Part shown: piece after piece, positions 10,065 to 20,859 of the stretch
Layout: each line of letters starts with the position of its first letter
How positions within the stretch are numbered: the stretch's first letter is position 1
NCBI GenBank assembly: GCA_977006965.1
Contig: OZ345378.1
Span: 1,922,001-1,986,000 of the forward strand
Source of the DNA: Phymatolithon calcareum
Lineage: Eukaryota; Rhodophyta; Florideophyceae; Hapalidiales
DNA: 64,000 bases
Direction of reading: 5' to 3'
Made by a program: the position numbers and the translations under genes
The notes under the pieces: generated by a model
What the model saw: the letters and a program-made list of their open reading frames with translations, nothing else
Told to the model about the DNA's origin: nothing
Database searches by the model: none

Positions 10065-11782
10065 AAATGAAAAGCAATCCGGGATCGCGGGGCATGAACT
10101 TTACGATACTGAGACTTAGGCCTGACATTGCAGCCCAGACCTTCGTTCGTAGCCAGACTGTGCGATGGCGAGTGGAAGAGGCTTCGATACCACACTGTCA
10201 CATCCAAATTCCGAACGACTGTACAGCTAGCATTGCACTGAGACTGGCCAGCAAAGGGTTCACCGTTATTGTATTTGGCTGGTACTTCGGCCGTTTCCCT
10301 GGTGACCGGCATGCAATCGCGTGGCTCTCTGGAGCAAGGGGGATCAGATGGATGAGAGCGTTTCGAAGTGTACCACGCACCCGCAATTGAACATGAAACA
10401 AACGCATGGAGCCAGCAACGGGCCTTGAGAACATGACCGATCAATGGCCACGCCGGCGGAGGTGGCCAGCAGCACAGACAAGCGTCGCGCTAAAGATAAT
10501 GCGGTGTCATAGCCGAGCAAATAGAGATCGCTTCAATGAGATACTCGAGTAACAGGTATAATATGCGCAGTTGGAAATCAGCCAAACCTCCGCTGTCGGG
10601 AACCGGACATCTCAACACTGTACAACGAAGCGAATTACACATTATGCGTATCATTGTTGTCGTAATTAAAGAATTTATTGAGAAGGTACCATGTGTCCCA
10701 ACTGGAGGAAGATGCACTTTGGACCCATTGTTGTCAAAATCATATTCTTTACTTGCATTACAGAGATAACGCAGCTTATGGATACCAGTTCTCTTTTTGG
10801 GAGAGAGCTGTGGGACCCAAGAGATTCAGTTTTTGAATTGTCCTCCTTACGGTACACTAAAAAATGGCACACAGCACTTCTACCGTTTGATCGGGCGTAA
10901 AGTTAATATATAGGATGCGAATTTAGGCAGAAGGCGGGACCAAGAGTTGAGTTGAGGTGGTGGAAAGCTTCATTCGCCTTTGTTGAACGCGGAGAAAATA
11001 TGTCAACTTGACGTCCGTCTTGTGACCCTGTGCATGCTATTCAGCGTGATATTATTTGTTCATCAGCGGCGCGAAACGGTAATGAACAGTTCAGAACGAA
11101 AGAAGAGTTGACCACCTTTCGCGCGCTCAGCGTTGTAGAACCCCGCGAAGGTCAACGTACTCGTCAGAAACCAGTTTGTGGTGCTGATCCGTATTGACCA
11201 CTGGTTTCCCAAAACGGGCATCGGGTATGGTGCGACGCCTACACCGGCCGGTTCTCACCGTGTGTTCCCAAAGGAGCACTTATCCTACCAAGACTTTTTG
11301 ATACTTCTTCTGACTGGCATCCGACTCAACGTGGTGCTCAAGTGCTGTCACATTTGCATCATGGATTTTGAAGTGTCGGCCACTCAGAGCCAATCAGACT
11401 GAACTGCCTCAAACGATCTTGCGAATATGCGACTGTCTGCCGAACGGAGTCACTTGAAGAACGTTGTTTCTTGTCTTCTCGAGGGTGCTATTCTTCGGCT
11501 TTGAAACTTCTACAATAACCCAAGAGTAGATTACATGAAGAACAGATGGGAAATGGGTCCGAAACTTTGGAAAAGATATCCTGGTACCGAGAGTTGAGGT
11601 TTGGGGGTCTTCCAAGATCATTTTTTCTCCCGTCTTGAGAAGGTTCAATTCACCGCGACGAGAAAGATCCAGTTACCGCATTCTGGAGGCAAATGAACGA
11701 TTTAACAGACTGGGAGGAGCAATCCAACTGAAGTCACGTGATATTGCGTTCGAATGTGACCACCTCGTCTGCTGGGAAAAAC
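10065..11782. other. Stretch without a supportable gene
   Basis: A 107-codon frame (10067-10390, plus) has no recognisable domain and begins with a non-ATG codon in part of its length, so I do not call it. Bases about 10673-10718 (ttattgagaaggtaccatg then tgtcccaact) recur at about 26498-26540. Confidence 0.25.
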
Positions 11783-12193
11783 TCAGATGAAGATATTACA
11801 GAGCTCCAGTTGTTGCATCACGGCTTGCTTTTCGCGCTGACACTGCTCTAGAATGGATTTTAACGTCTCTTTCTCAGCCTCTGCAGTGTCAATAATGCGT
11901 TCAAGAGCTCGAATGTACATGTCCTGTGCGTGCTCTCGGGCATTCTTCCGAATACGGCGCTTAACGGTGTCGGAGCCATTGCGCAACTCCTCGGCATGAA
12001 GCGACTCGTATGTTTTAGTTTCTTCTTCTTCGATCATTCGAGCGATCCGGATCGAGCGGGAATGTTTACTCTGCAACTTATCAGCTGAACTCGTGCTGCT
12101 CGCGGGGTCCGCATGTACGTCGCAAAAGGTTTCGCCTCTGTTTGCAAATGAACTTTGTCCCCGCCTTGTATTTGAAATCCTTCTGTAGGGCAT
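11783..12193 (-). CDS. Basic coiled-coil small protein, paralog 3 (136 aa)
   Basis: The frame runs from an ATG at 12191-12193 (MPYRRISNTRRG) to a stop at 11783, the same length as paralog 2. The N-terminal 45 residues are variable and Ser/Ala-rich. Conserved parts are IRIARMIEEEETKTYES, KRRIRKNAREHAQD, RALERIIDTAEAEKETLK and CQREKQAVMQQLELCNIFI. High Lys/Arg/Glu content with regularly spaced Leu/Ile suggests a basic stretch and a coiled coil. Strong conservation of the C-terminal 90 residues against a diverged N-terminus implies selection on that part. No transposon ends are visible nearby. A TATA-like box lies about 70 bp upstream. Function unknown. Confidence 0.6.
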   Translation of the reverse strand: MPYRRISNTRRGQSSFANRGETFCDVHADPASSTSSADKLQSKHSRSIRIARMIEEEETKTYESLHAEELRNGSDTVKRRIRKNAREHAQDMYIRALERIIDTAEAEKETLKSILEQCQREKQAVMQQLELCNIFI

Positions 12194-12261
12194 TGTACAG
12201 GTGCTCCGGGGGTCTGTTTTGTCCGTAGGTATTCCTATTACTGGAAATTTTAGGCGCCCCA

Positions 12262-12268
12262 CTTATAA
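12262..12268 (-). promoter_or_regulatory. TATA-like box of paralog 3
   Basis: On the minus strand, TTATAAG lies about 70 bp upstream of the ATG at 12193. It parallels the boxes of paralogs 1 and 2. Confidence 0.4.
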
Positions 12269-13844
12269 TGGCAAACGGAATTCATGTTGAAGGACATCTG
12301 TACCGTAAAAAGTCATTTGGCCAATCAAGGCTGTACTTTCTAATATTTAATTTTTCTTTGAAGAATATTGCTCTCAAAAAAAGTTGTGGACTCGGCCAAT
12401 TGTGCATGGTTGCTATGCATCGAGCCTTGGGGAGCTGATAAAAGCTAGGAGAAGATCATTGTTTCCTCATGAAAAAAGTATCTTGAACGAAGCAATGTAA
12501 TAGGCTACTCTCTTTTCGGTATGTACATATATCGTCATTTTTAATGCCTGAAATTATTCTCGAGCCCTCTTTTATTGTTCAGAAGTTTTTAAGCTTCCGA
12601 AAACAAGCAAAGCAGTTCTATGGATTCTGAGTTTAAATTTTCTAGTGCCCCCATCGCATGTTCTTGTCACCGTGCCCTGACTGTATGCTTATGCCTGAAA
12701 TGATTTCTTTAGCGCAAAGTCAGGGTACCACTTCCAAAAATCATGTAGCACCTCTCCATGAGCTGATGAAGAACTGGAATTAATATTTCAAGAGTTAAAA
12801 GGAGTACATTGACTGAAGTCTCCCTTGTGGATGGAAAAAGGGACATGCCTCTCGAATCAGGTGCAAAAGAGGACAAGCCTTCGTCGTGGGTGGAAACGAG
12901 GACAGTATAGATTCTCGGAGTAGCATACATCTCGCTCCTAGTCAATATGGCCTTTTTGGAACCAGTTTTACTGCTAAAAGGCTCATCCCGTGCTAAAGGG
13001 AAGTGGATTTGATTAATAATTTGATTCCTGATGACAGTAATCAATCTCAAAATTTGAGAAATGTTTTCCTGGCGCGGGTAAAGTGGCTTAGCTGTGGCTC
13101 ATTTATAGAACGCAGAATGTGCGGGCGTTCATATATTTCGAGGCCTCTAGAGTAGTACGGATCAAAACATTCAATTCTTTTATTCTTCACAAGAAGTAAA
13201 TCAAACTTCCACCTGTTGAAATCCTGCTCGCATTTACCACCAAATTCTCGTTTGGAATATATCTGGGCCAATGTCTGCGACGATTGATGAGAATGTTTTG
13301 TGTGCCGGTTTCCTCTGGTCAACACTATCATAAACGAAAAGGAAACTAGCGTAAAGATATCCGGAAATGTTTATATGCTCCAGAGGTCCCCAACAGTCTA
13401 TCGCGCACAATACTCATGCATTTGTGTGCAGAGACAGCTAGAGCACAACAGCGTATGATCGACTGTTCTACCATTTTGTTGACGTCATTTGAGTGCGTCT
13501 TGCATCAGTATTTTCAGTCTATGTATGCGAACGGCTTTCTCCTTGATGAGCAACGCAAGGCAGTGCTTTAGTGATGAATTATCTTCTATTTAGATTACGT
13601 TAGGGCGTTATTTCTGCTAGGTAATTAGTAAAGCAATCCTTCTTCTCTGGCTGCCGCTCGAAATGCGATTCGATTCCACCCGGAGTCAACGCGGTCGTTC
13701 CACGATCCGCGAGTCCACGTGGACGGCCAGAACATTTGGACTCTTTTCTTCACCCCTTTTCTTCTTTACATGATGCACTGCAATCCCTCCATGTCGACAG
13801 CAGAAAACCCGTACGAAAAAACTGCGTCGGACTCTTCACGATAC
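12269..13844. other. Stretch without a supportable gene; contains a duplicated upstream block
   Basis: About 13290-13515 is a diverged copy of about 790-1050. Shared motifs include gtgccggt, ataaacgaaaag, aggtcccYaaca and tgacgtcatttgagtgc. Otherwise I see no gene. Confidence 0.35.
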
Positions 13845-13935
13845 ACAGGCGCACCTGGGATTCGAACTCAGGACCTTCCCTTGATGACATCATTGATGCG
13901 CATCCCCCAGACCAGTTTTACCAATTCACCAAGTG
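13845..13935 (-). other. tRNA-like sequence (B-box and D-arm-like segment), probably SINE or pseudo-tRNA
   Basis: On the minus strand, CTGAGTTCGAATCCCAG fits the tRNA T-arm/B-box consensus. About 60 bases 5' of it lies TTGGTGAATTGGTAAAACTG, like a D-arm/A-box. The sequence 3' of the T-arm (GTGCGCC) has no complementary 5' acceptor strand, so this is not a convincing functional tRNA. A tRNA-derived repeat or degraded tRNA is more likely. Confidence 0.3.
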
Positions 13936-14991
13936 GATATTCTAAGCGTAATGTTTTATCTTTTCTGTATTCGCGGAGAGCTGCTGCACTCGACACCGCC
14001 CACGCACGTGGTCGTTATAAGAACTTCCGATATACCGTGGCTATAAATTTCCGAAGGTGCAACCAGGAATTTCTTCCTGTGGTGATCTCAGTGATTTGGT
14101 AATTTTCCTCCGCCGCTTGTTATCCAAGAAAAAACTATCTTTTCCTCATGTTGCAAGGACATTATCGCAATAGCTTGAAAGAAGAACGAAAAGGGTTTGA
14201 GTGAGGGCGCAAGGCAAGCTAGAATCAAAATGGATTCCCAGCTTGGAGGATCTTTTGGTAGAACATCGACTGTTGTATACATAGCGGTATGAATATCAAG
14301 CTGCCCGAAGGTTTGCTCGTCATGTGGCTTTGGGCAGCTTTGAAACAAAGAAAGGTTTTCACTAGCTGTACCGTCTTCGCAAGAATACGTATGAGCCTTG
14401 AGAGGAACAAGCATTAAACTGCGACGACGAAAATTTTTCTTTCATGAGCAGAAGGGATGCTTTAGGATGTGATCTGGTTCAGTACGATAAAGCGATAACA
14501 AGTCTTGTGGACAGCGATATGCAAAAAAGTCCCGAAAGATATTCAAATGGGTAGAAGCACCATGATCTTCACAAGTTTAATAATTTGGAGAGCTTCCAGA
14601 TTGATAGAGCAGCGTCCACAGCGAGCAGAAGTTCTTGCTGAGATGTACAAAAATATTCGATATTTCGTTTTTATGCATGCTATTATTGGCTGAATTCGTT
14701 GTATGGGCTGCTCATTCCCGATGACTTGATATAAAGATTTCTTAATTCCTGCAGTATCCGTGGTCGTCAACTGAGCGCATGTTTCCAGCTTTCCGTGTGT
14801 AAACCAGTGACGTATATTTGCCTGGAAAGGCCTCTGCACGGAATGACGAGATCAAAGGCTGTATTTGTTTGGGTCATTCTGTTTTAAAACCAACTATCTG
14901 GTCTATTACACGCCGAGAGTATTGATCCCACAAAGTCAGGAGCAGCAGTGACACTTGTCAGGTAATTGGTTCAAAAATGTAGTTCGATTGG
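13936..14991. other. Stretch without a supportable gene
   Basis: No recognisable protein or repeat before the left LTR of the gypsy element. Confidence 0.25.
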
Positions 14992-14995
14992 CTGG

Positions 14996-15283
14996 TGTAG
15001 CAACCAGAGGTGTCGCGAAAGGTCAAGATGACAACAGAGTGAGAAAAGAAATGGAAAGGGTTGAAGAGCTCTTCCTCCGAGGTCTCTTTGCTCTTCGCTT
15101 TATTCGTTGTTGCTATTAAAGTACAAACTAATCTTTGTCAATCATATTGACTACACGTATGCCTAGCGGTGAGTGCTGGCAAGGGCGATAGGATTTCCGA
15201 CCGAAAGGCCTTGATCCAGTCGCAGGACTACATGCTGTAAGCAGGACCTACTTTGGTGAAGGAACGGCTTAGCCGCCTCTACA
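14996..15283 (-). repeat. 3' LTR of the gypsy element
   Basis: 288 bp, TGTAGCAACC...CTCTACA in plus-strand reading. It matches 19703-19990 over its full length with scattered substitutions. Confidence 0.9.
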
Positions 15284-16226
15284 ATGCCCTCATGGCGACT
15301 CGGGCGTCATTGAAGATAAGAAGGCTCTGGCCTGCTTCACCAAAGTCTTCTTGCTTGAAGTGTTGAGGAACTGTTGGAGCATTTCCGGGGCGTCCACGTG
15401 AATGATACTGAGCTCCTGCCAGGTGAAATCCTTCTCGTCTGGTAGGCCCAGCCATTTCAATCTTACCCATTGCTTCTTATCAAATTCTTTCAGGTCCACA
15501 ATTTCGTCGAAACGCACGCTTCGGCTGAATTCCCGTCATGACTTCGAGTGGGCAACGCAGATGTCCATCGATGTTCTTGCCAAAGCGCTTGAGAGGCGAC
15601 TCATTCAGAACGCGCTGCACAATTGGTAAGACGTCTGGACAGTCTTGTGGGCCCAACTTAAATTCGCTTAGTAGAACTTCACAGGCGCGCAATACCTCGC
15701 GCATGTAGCGCTCGACAGTTCCATTTGCCCTTGGCGAGTAAGCTGTGACAAAATGGTGCCGTATCTGGAATGTTTTGGACAGGTCTTCCATTACCTGGTT
15801 CTTGATTTGGGTACCTTGATCGCTTCCCCAGATATACGTGATAGTGAACACGTTTATCCACTTCGATAGCTCGCGTGATGCGTTCTCTGCATTGGCTGCG
15901 CCTACTGGGCATAACCAAACGTACGAAGACAAATAATCTCTGATGACGAGAACGTATTTGAGAGTGATTGCGCCAGGACCCATTTAGAGATAGTTGAAGT
16001 GCACCAGCTCGTTGGGTTTGGTCACGTGGAGGGTGTTAAGGTACGATCGCGGGATTCGTTCCCCACTTCGCGATGCAATACAATGGATGCATGCTTGAAT
16101 GAACAACTTGGTATCAGCTGCCATGTTGCTCCACCAAAATTTTGATTTCAATATTCCAAGCGTCGAATCGAAGCCTCGATGAACGGCTGCACCCGTGTGC
16201 GCAATTACGATGAGCGATAACTGCAT
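15284..16226 (-). pseudogene. Gypsy integrase with C-terminal chromodomain-like region
   Basis: The N-terminal HHCC zinc-binding part shows HTGAAVHRG and ACIHC (about 16226-16090). The catalytic core shows VLVIRDYLSSYVWL (first Asp), YIWGSDQGTQIKN (second Asp) and SPRANGTVERYMRE (Glu), at about 15950, 15820 and 15720. A stop near 15984 separates the zinc finger from the core. After the core, DKKQWVRLKWLGLPDEKDFT and TWQELSIIHVDAP resemble a chromodomain, whose usual pattern is YLVKWKGLP...TWEP. In chromoviruses this region is thought to guide integration to chromatin. Frame breaks make the copy inactive. Confidence 0.8.
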
Positions 16227-16307
16227 TTCTGTGGCGTCGGGCGGAATCCAGAGGGAATCGTTAATAAAGATGATGTCATCCTTACGAAGAGCGTTTTCTG
16301 GCGCTTC

Positions 16308-18063
16308 TTAGACGTTCTTCTGTTGCAGCGTTACGAGTTCAAAGTGCTCAGGCCAGATGAAATCCGCATCTGCTGTGCTAGGGACAATATCGTATTGGGT
16401 GGGGGAGATTCGAAACACCTTACTGCGTAATCGATAACTTTTGCACCATCTCGTTAACATATCCTCGAAATCGTTCGCTTCACCTGGTACATGTTCGATG
16501 TTGTATTGGTAATGGGACAAATAAAGTGCCCATCTTTGAAATTTGAATACAACGTGCTGCAGTAAGGATGAATTCAGTGCTCGGGGGTTGAATGCGAACA
16601 GCACGTTGCGGTGGTCCGTATAGATATGCACATCGTTCGCCGACATTAGAAGGTAGTCCATTTTTCGGAACGTTTGGAAAATGCAAAACGCCTCCTTTTC
16701 GTAGGTTGACCAACGAGGTTGCGCATTAACAAACTTTGAGCCAAGAAAGGCCAATGGTTCGTGTACTTGATCCCACTTGGGTTTCTTCAGCTCTCCGGGT
16801 TCGCACTGTGAAATAACACTTGCCCAAAACCAATCAGATGCATCTGTGTGGATACAAGTAATTTTTTTGTGGTTCGGGAAAGTCAATTTGATTGTATCTG
16901 TCAATGCTCTCTTCAGCTTGCCGAATGCATCATCATGCATTTCACTCCAGCCAAGATTTGAGAAGAGCATGCTCTTAATTCTTTTCGTCGTTCTCTTCCC
17001 TGAAGACTTGTAGGCTTTTTCGACAAGATCTCGCAGCGGTTGCACAGTTTCGGAAAACTTAGGGATGCTTTGTGCCATCCACTGCAAGCAATTTACGAAC
17101 TACGACAGCTCTGCGGCCGTCACTGAGACAGTCAAATTAGTAAGTCCTTCGGCGCTTCTTGGGTCGAATCGCATACCGTCTTCGTCTAAAATGCGGCCAC
17201 ACCACTTCACCTCTCTGGCAAAGAAGGTTGACTTTTGATGGATATTTTGAGTCTCTTCTTGCGGCAGATTCTGAAAAATGTTTCCAGTCTGTCCAAGAGC
17301 TCCTTCCGGCTTTTTCGTGAAGAAGAAAATCGTCTAGCCATGCTTTCAGCCTGTCTCGGATGTCTGAGAAAAGCGGCTCTACAATTTGTTAGAAGTAGTT
17401 GGCGCCGTTCTTTCCTCCTTGCATAACACGAGTTGGCACGAAAATGCCGAAATGCGTAATGATACCGTGCGCATCTTGGCTTTCTTACGCGAGTGGTAAT
17501 TTCCAGTAGCCACTGACGAAGTCGATCTTTGCGAAACAGCGGCTGTCCTTGAGGTCCATCATGTCGGAGTCGATATTTGGCATTGGCAAAGCCACGGGTA
17601 TCGTCTCCGAGTTGACCGGTCGAAGATCTAATGTCATGCGGAATGGTATCCGGACGTCTTTTGCCACAAGTACCGGTCCAGCTGCCCATTTTGCATTCTT
17701 CTTTGGATTCAGGAACCCGAACTTGATGAGTTGCCGTACGTTTGTTTCGATGAAACCTCTTTGCGCCGGGCTGTATCTGCGTTCCTTTGCCACTATCGGC
17801 ATGGCATCCGGCTTGCGCTCCAATTTCATTGGTGTGACATCTGCCGATGGTTCATTACCCAAACGTATGCCGAGAATATCATCGCACTCTTGCAGCAACT
17901 TTTCGAGACGTTTCGAGCCGGCTTCTGTTACGCCGTTGTCATTAGCCTCTTGGATGCGACTGCGAAGATGTTTCGCTTTTTCATTTGGATCATCGATTCC
18001 AATTTCAAGATATGGGATGGGGATCACCTTCCTCAACTCCACGAATATCATGAAATATGGCAT
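16308..18063 (-). pseudogene. Gypsy reverse transcriptase and RNase H
   Basis: The RT N-terminal half (18063-17485) has PDAMPIVAKERRYSPAQRGF, GPVLVAKDVRIPFRMTLDLR and CFAKIDFVSGYWKLPL, the usual RT palm motifs. After a frame break comes LKAWLDDFLLH (about 17320), equivalent to the catalytic YxDD box. The RNase H frame (17087-16308) has IHTDASDWFWASVI, WSTYEKEAFCIFQTF, VHIYTDHRNVLFAF and HVPGEANDFEDMLTRW, supplying the Asp-Glu-Asp-Asp residues expected of this family. Stops and at least two frameshifts interrupt it. Confidence 0.85.
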
Positions 18064-18179
18064 AGCTCATTACTTTTGGCACGGTTCCGTCTTCATAATC
18101 GACATCCGGTAGCAACTCACGGAAATCAACTTCTCTGCCATTGTTGTTTGCTGCTGCGCGCATAACTTCTGCGGTATTT

Positions 18180-18560
18180 AAACCCAAAGCTTTAAGTGCT
18201 GGTCTGCCCAGGAGTGCTTCTGTGCATGGTTGAAAGGGGGATCATCCATTCTGTATTGCGTAGTTAGATCCATGTGCCGTGGCGTCAATCAATGCGAACG
18301 TCGTCGATAGTGACCTTGCGATCGCAAACGATTTCGACTCTTTTTCCGTTTTCATCATTCAACACTGCTCCATTAAATTGTATAGGCTCGTGTAACTCGG
18401 TAACCTTGATTTCTGCGTGGGTTTCGATTAGTTTTGCGAGAGCGTCGGGGGTATTAGGTTGATTATCGACCCACCATCACCGCAAATGATGACTTTAACT
18501 TTGTTAGCGAGAATAGCGACGAATCTAGTGTCGTCATCCGTTCATCCAGTTCAATATATT
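18180..18560 (-). pseudogene. Gypsy aspartic protease region
   Basis: On the minus strand a frame reads VIICGDGGSIINLIPP, in the place expected for the protease active site (usually D-T/S-G). The sequence lies between gag and RT. The region is broken by stops; assignment rests on position plus this motif. Confidence 0.45.
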
Positions 18561-18645
18561 TGTTCATTGGGAGTACCGACTGTTAGTCCGATGTGATATT
18601 ACGGATTAAGTGCTTATCAGGAAGCACCTTTTTCACGTTTCCATC

Positions 18646-19540
18646 TTTTTCTTCCTCGGCCTTTTTCCTCCGTTGAGATTCCTTCCACTTTTTAAGAACC
18701 TCCGGCTTATCCTTGTCTGTAAAATGATCACAGTCTTTCAGCCAGTGACGTTTGTTCTTAGAAATACACTTCTCGTAAATGAAAAGTGGATATTTCTTCT
18801 TCCCTTGCCCATTGACTTGGGAGTTCTCATTACTCTTACTACTTTGGCTCCTTGGGTTCGAATTTTGTTTCGGGTTCTTCGTTATTCTGCTAGTGCCTTA
18901 TCACATTCAGCAGCCGCATCGACCTGTGTTGCTTTGACTTGAATATCGTTGACAAACTCGAGAAAATGCTTCGATAGTGAGTCATTCTTGTCAATGTTCT
19001 GACGCACTTCGGCTCGCAACTGGAGTGGATAGAGTGCGTCCGTGATATACTTAATCGAGATCTTGGGGTTGTTTTCCAAGTGAGATTCCATACCCATCTC
19101 TGAGAGTAGCTGATTAAATTTTGCAATTAACATGACCATACGGGCTGCCGGATCGACGATGCTCATATCAGTCTTGAGTTTGTTCATGGCTGCATCCAGA
19201 TTCTTCACATCGAACGGTTGGTTCCTAGCACCTTCCAGCTAGCCATGTGCAAGACCGCTGAACTGCTGTCTTGCAATGCATGAATTCGATCCTCGTAGTC
19301 TTCCTTTTGTCCAGGAATTCGATCACCACTTTAGGGTCTAAGGATTCGAGAATGGGGTGTGGAATTAGATTCAGTATCGATGCATTCCGGGTTGCATTTG
19401 CATACGTCTGCGCTGAAATTGATCCTAGCGTAGACCGAAACGAAATCTCCGAGATTCGACTTTCAAGAAGGTGACGAGAGCTACCAGTATCGGTGAGTCC
19501 GCCGACGTCTTCTGCTTTACAATAACCGGCATCGTCCATC
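18646..19540 (-). pseudogene. Gypsy gag region with zinc-knuckle-like tail
   Basis: Two overlapping damaged frames encode a helical, charged protein. The N-terminal part contains PHPILESLDPKVVIEFLDKR, and the middle contains MVMLIAKFNQLLSEMGME and ISIKYITDALYPLQLRAEVR. Near the end a frame reads CISKNKRHWLKDC, a C-x6-H-x4-C remnant of a nucleocapsid zinc knuckle, followed by a Lys/Glu-rich tail. Gag would form the virus-like particle. A frameshift lies near 19220. Confidence 0.65.
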
Positions 19541-19702
19541 GTAGGTCTTGACGGCGGTGTGTGGAAAACGTCTTGTTCTTCGTGGTCTTCTCGAAAGTTT
19601 CGATCTCTCCTCCGAACCGTAACGTTCGGAAAATCTTTCTCTTGTCCTCCTCAGGTCCGATCTTGAGCACCTGGAACCTTCCCTGCAGGTAAGAGATATA
19701 TC

Positions 19703-19990
19703 TGTAACAACCAGAGGTGTCTCGAAAGGTCAAGATAACAACAGAGTGAGAAAAGCAATGGAAAGGGTTGAAGAGCTCTTCCTCCGAGGTCTCTTAGCAC
19801 TTCGCTTTATTCGTTGTTACTATTAAAGTACAAACTAGTCTGTGTCAATCATATTGACTACACGTATGTCTAGTGGTGAATGCTGGCAAGGGCGATAGGA
19901 TTCCGAACCGAAAGGCCTTGATCCAGTCGAAGGACTACCTGCTGTAAGCAATACTTGCTGTGCTGAAGGAATGGCTTAGCCGCCTCTACA
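19703..19990 (-). repeat. 5' LTR of the gypsy element
   Basis: 288 bp, TGTAACAACC...CTCTACA in plus-strand reading, pairing with 14996-15283. Because the element reads on the minus strand, this is the promoter-bearing LTR. I could not identify a clear tRNA primer-binding site next to it. Confidence 0.9.
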
Positions 19991-19994
19991 CTGG

Positions 19995-20689
19995 GAAGAG
20001 ACGAAGAGGTATACATGTTCGTTTTTCAACACCCTCACTTTCTCCGAGAATACGAAAAAAAGAGATTACGACTGAGTCTCAAGATGGGGAGCTGTAGACC
20101 AAACCGTTCCATAACTCATTTCGGCACAGTATGTTCTTTCGCTTATTTTCTGCTCGCCACTTTACTGTAAGGAAAAAATTAAAAATTTATATAGTACTAT
20201 TTTGTGCTGTAAAATACATCGCAGACCGACTAGTTCTTAAAAATTCTTAAGGTTCTAGCAGGAGAATTTTATTCCCCTGGTTCTAGCGTTTTTTTCTAAA
20301 CACGTAAGTGCGCTTTTCGCACTACATATATGCACAAAGTTTAATGTGATTGGCTCCAGATTTCATTTCCAGCAATGATTTTGAAAAAGGGCCCAAAAAT
20401 GATGCAAGGCGAAACGGTGTCCAAATCCGGAAACAATTGCCAGCAATGTTCAGTGCTTGCTTCCGAACACTGTAAAAATATTATGATTCAGCGTCAAATA
20501 TTCAAATGTGTTCAACTTTGAATTCCGTCTTCGCGTAAACCCTTAGCAGCGTTTCAGAAATTAATTGAAATTCATATTTCTTATTATCCACTACTACTAA
20601 AATCGCTGTCTGTCTCTGTGTGTTTCTGTCGGTCTCTCTTTTGATTCTCAGTGGTTACATTTTTACAAGATAAAGTTCAATATGATGGA
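19995..20689. other. Stretch without a supportable gene
   Basis: AT-rich sequence between the gypsy element and the minisatellite. No gene seen. Confidence 0.25.
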
Positions 20690-20825
20690 TACGCGCTGAG
20701 GTGAGGGATCACTCGGCAATCCCCAGTTTTCTTCTTTCTCTGCGAAATCTATTGGCTGTATGCAGTAACAAGAAAAGGTTCAACAGGGTGGATTTGCACT
20801 GAGGTGAGGGATCACTCGAAAATAT
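20670..20825. repeat. Duplicated motif cactgaggtgagggatcact, two units about 100 bp apart
   Basis: A gctgaggtgagggatcactc motif at about 20697 recurs at about 20797, each preceded by a gttcaa...tggat segment. A third copy, ctgaggtgaggaatcactc, is at about 28200, again next to a purine-rich tract. Confidence 0.6.
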
Positions 20826-20859
20826 ATTTTGTGATGTGACATAAGGGCGGAAACTACAC

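Larger units (their letters stand above)
14996..19990 (-). mobile_element. Ty3/gypsy chromovirus-type LTR retrotransposon, complete outline, decayed
   Basis: A 4995-bp element on the minus strand with two 288-bp LTRs starting TGTARCAACC and ending CTCTACA. The flanking 4-bp duplication is CTGG at 14992-14995 and 19991-19994. Order on the minus strand is gag, protease, RT, RNase H, integrase, chromodomain, as in Ty3/gypsy elements. The coding region is broken by several stops and frameshifts. The two LTRs differ at roughly 20-25 positions by eye, which suggests an old insertion. Confidence 0.9.

Noticed and set aside
10067-10390. 107-codon plus-strand frame as a gene
   Set aside because: No recognisable domain, unclear start, and it overlaps other equally long frames.
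13845-13935. Functional tRNA gene
   Set aside because: T-arm and D-arm-like parts are present but no acceptor stem can be formed.
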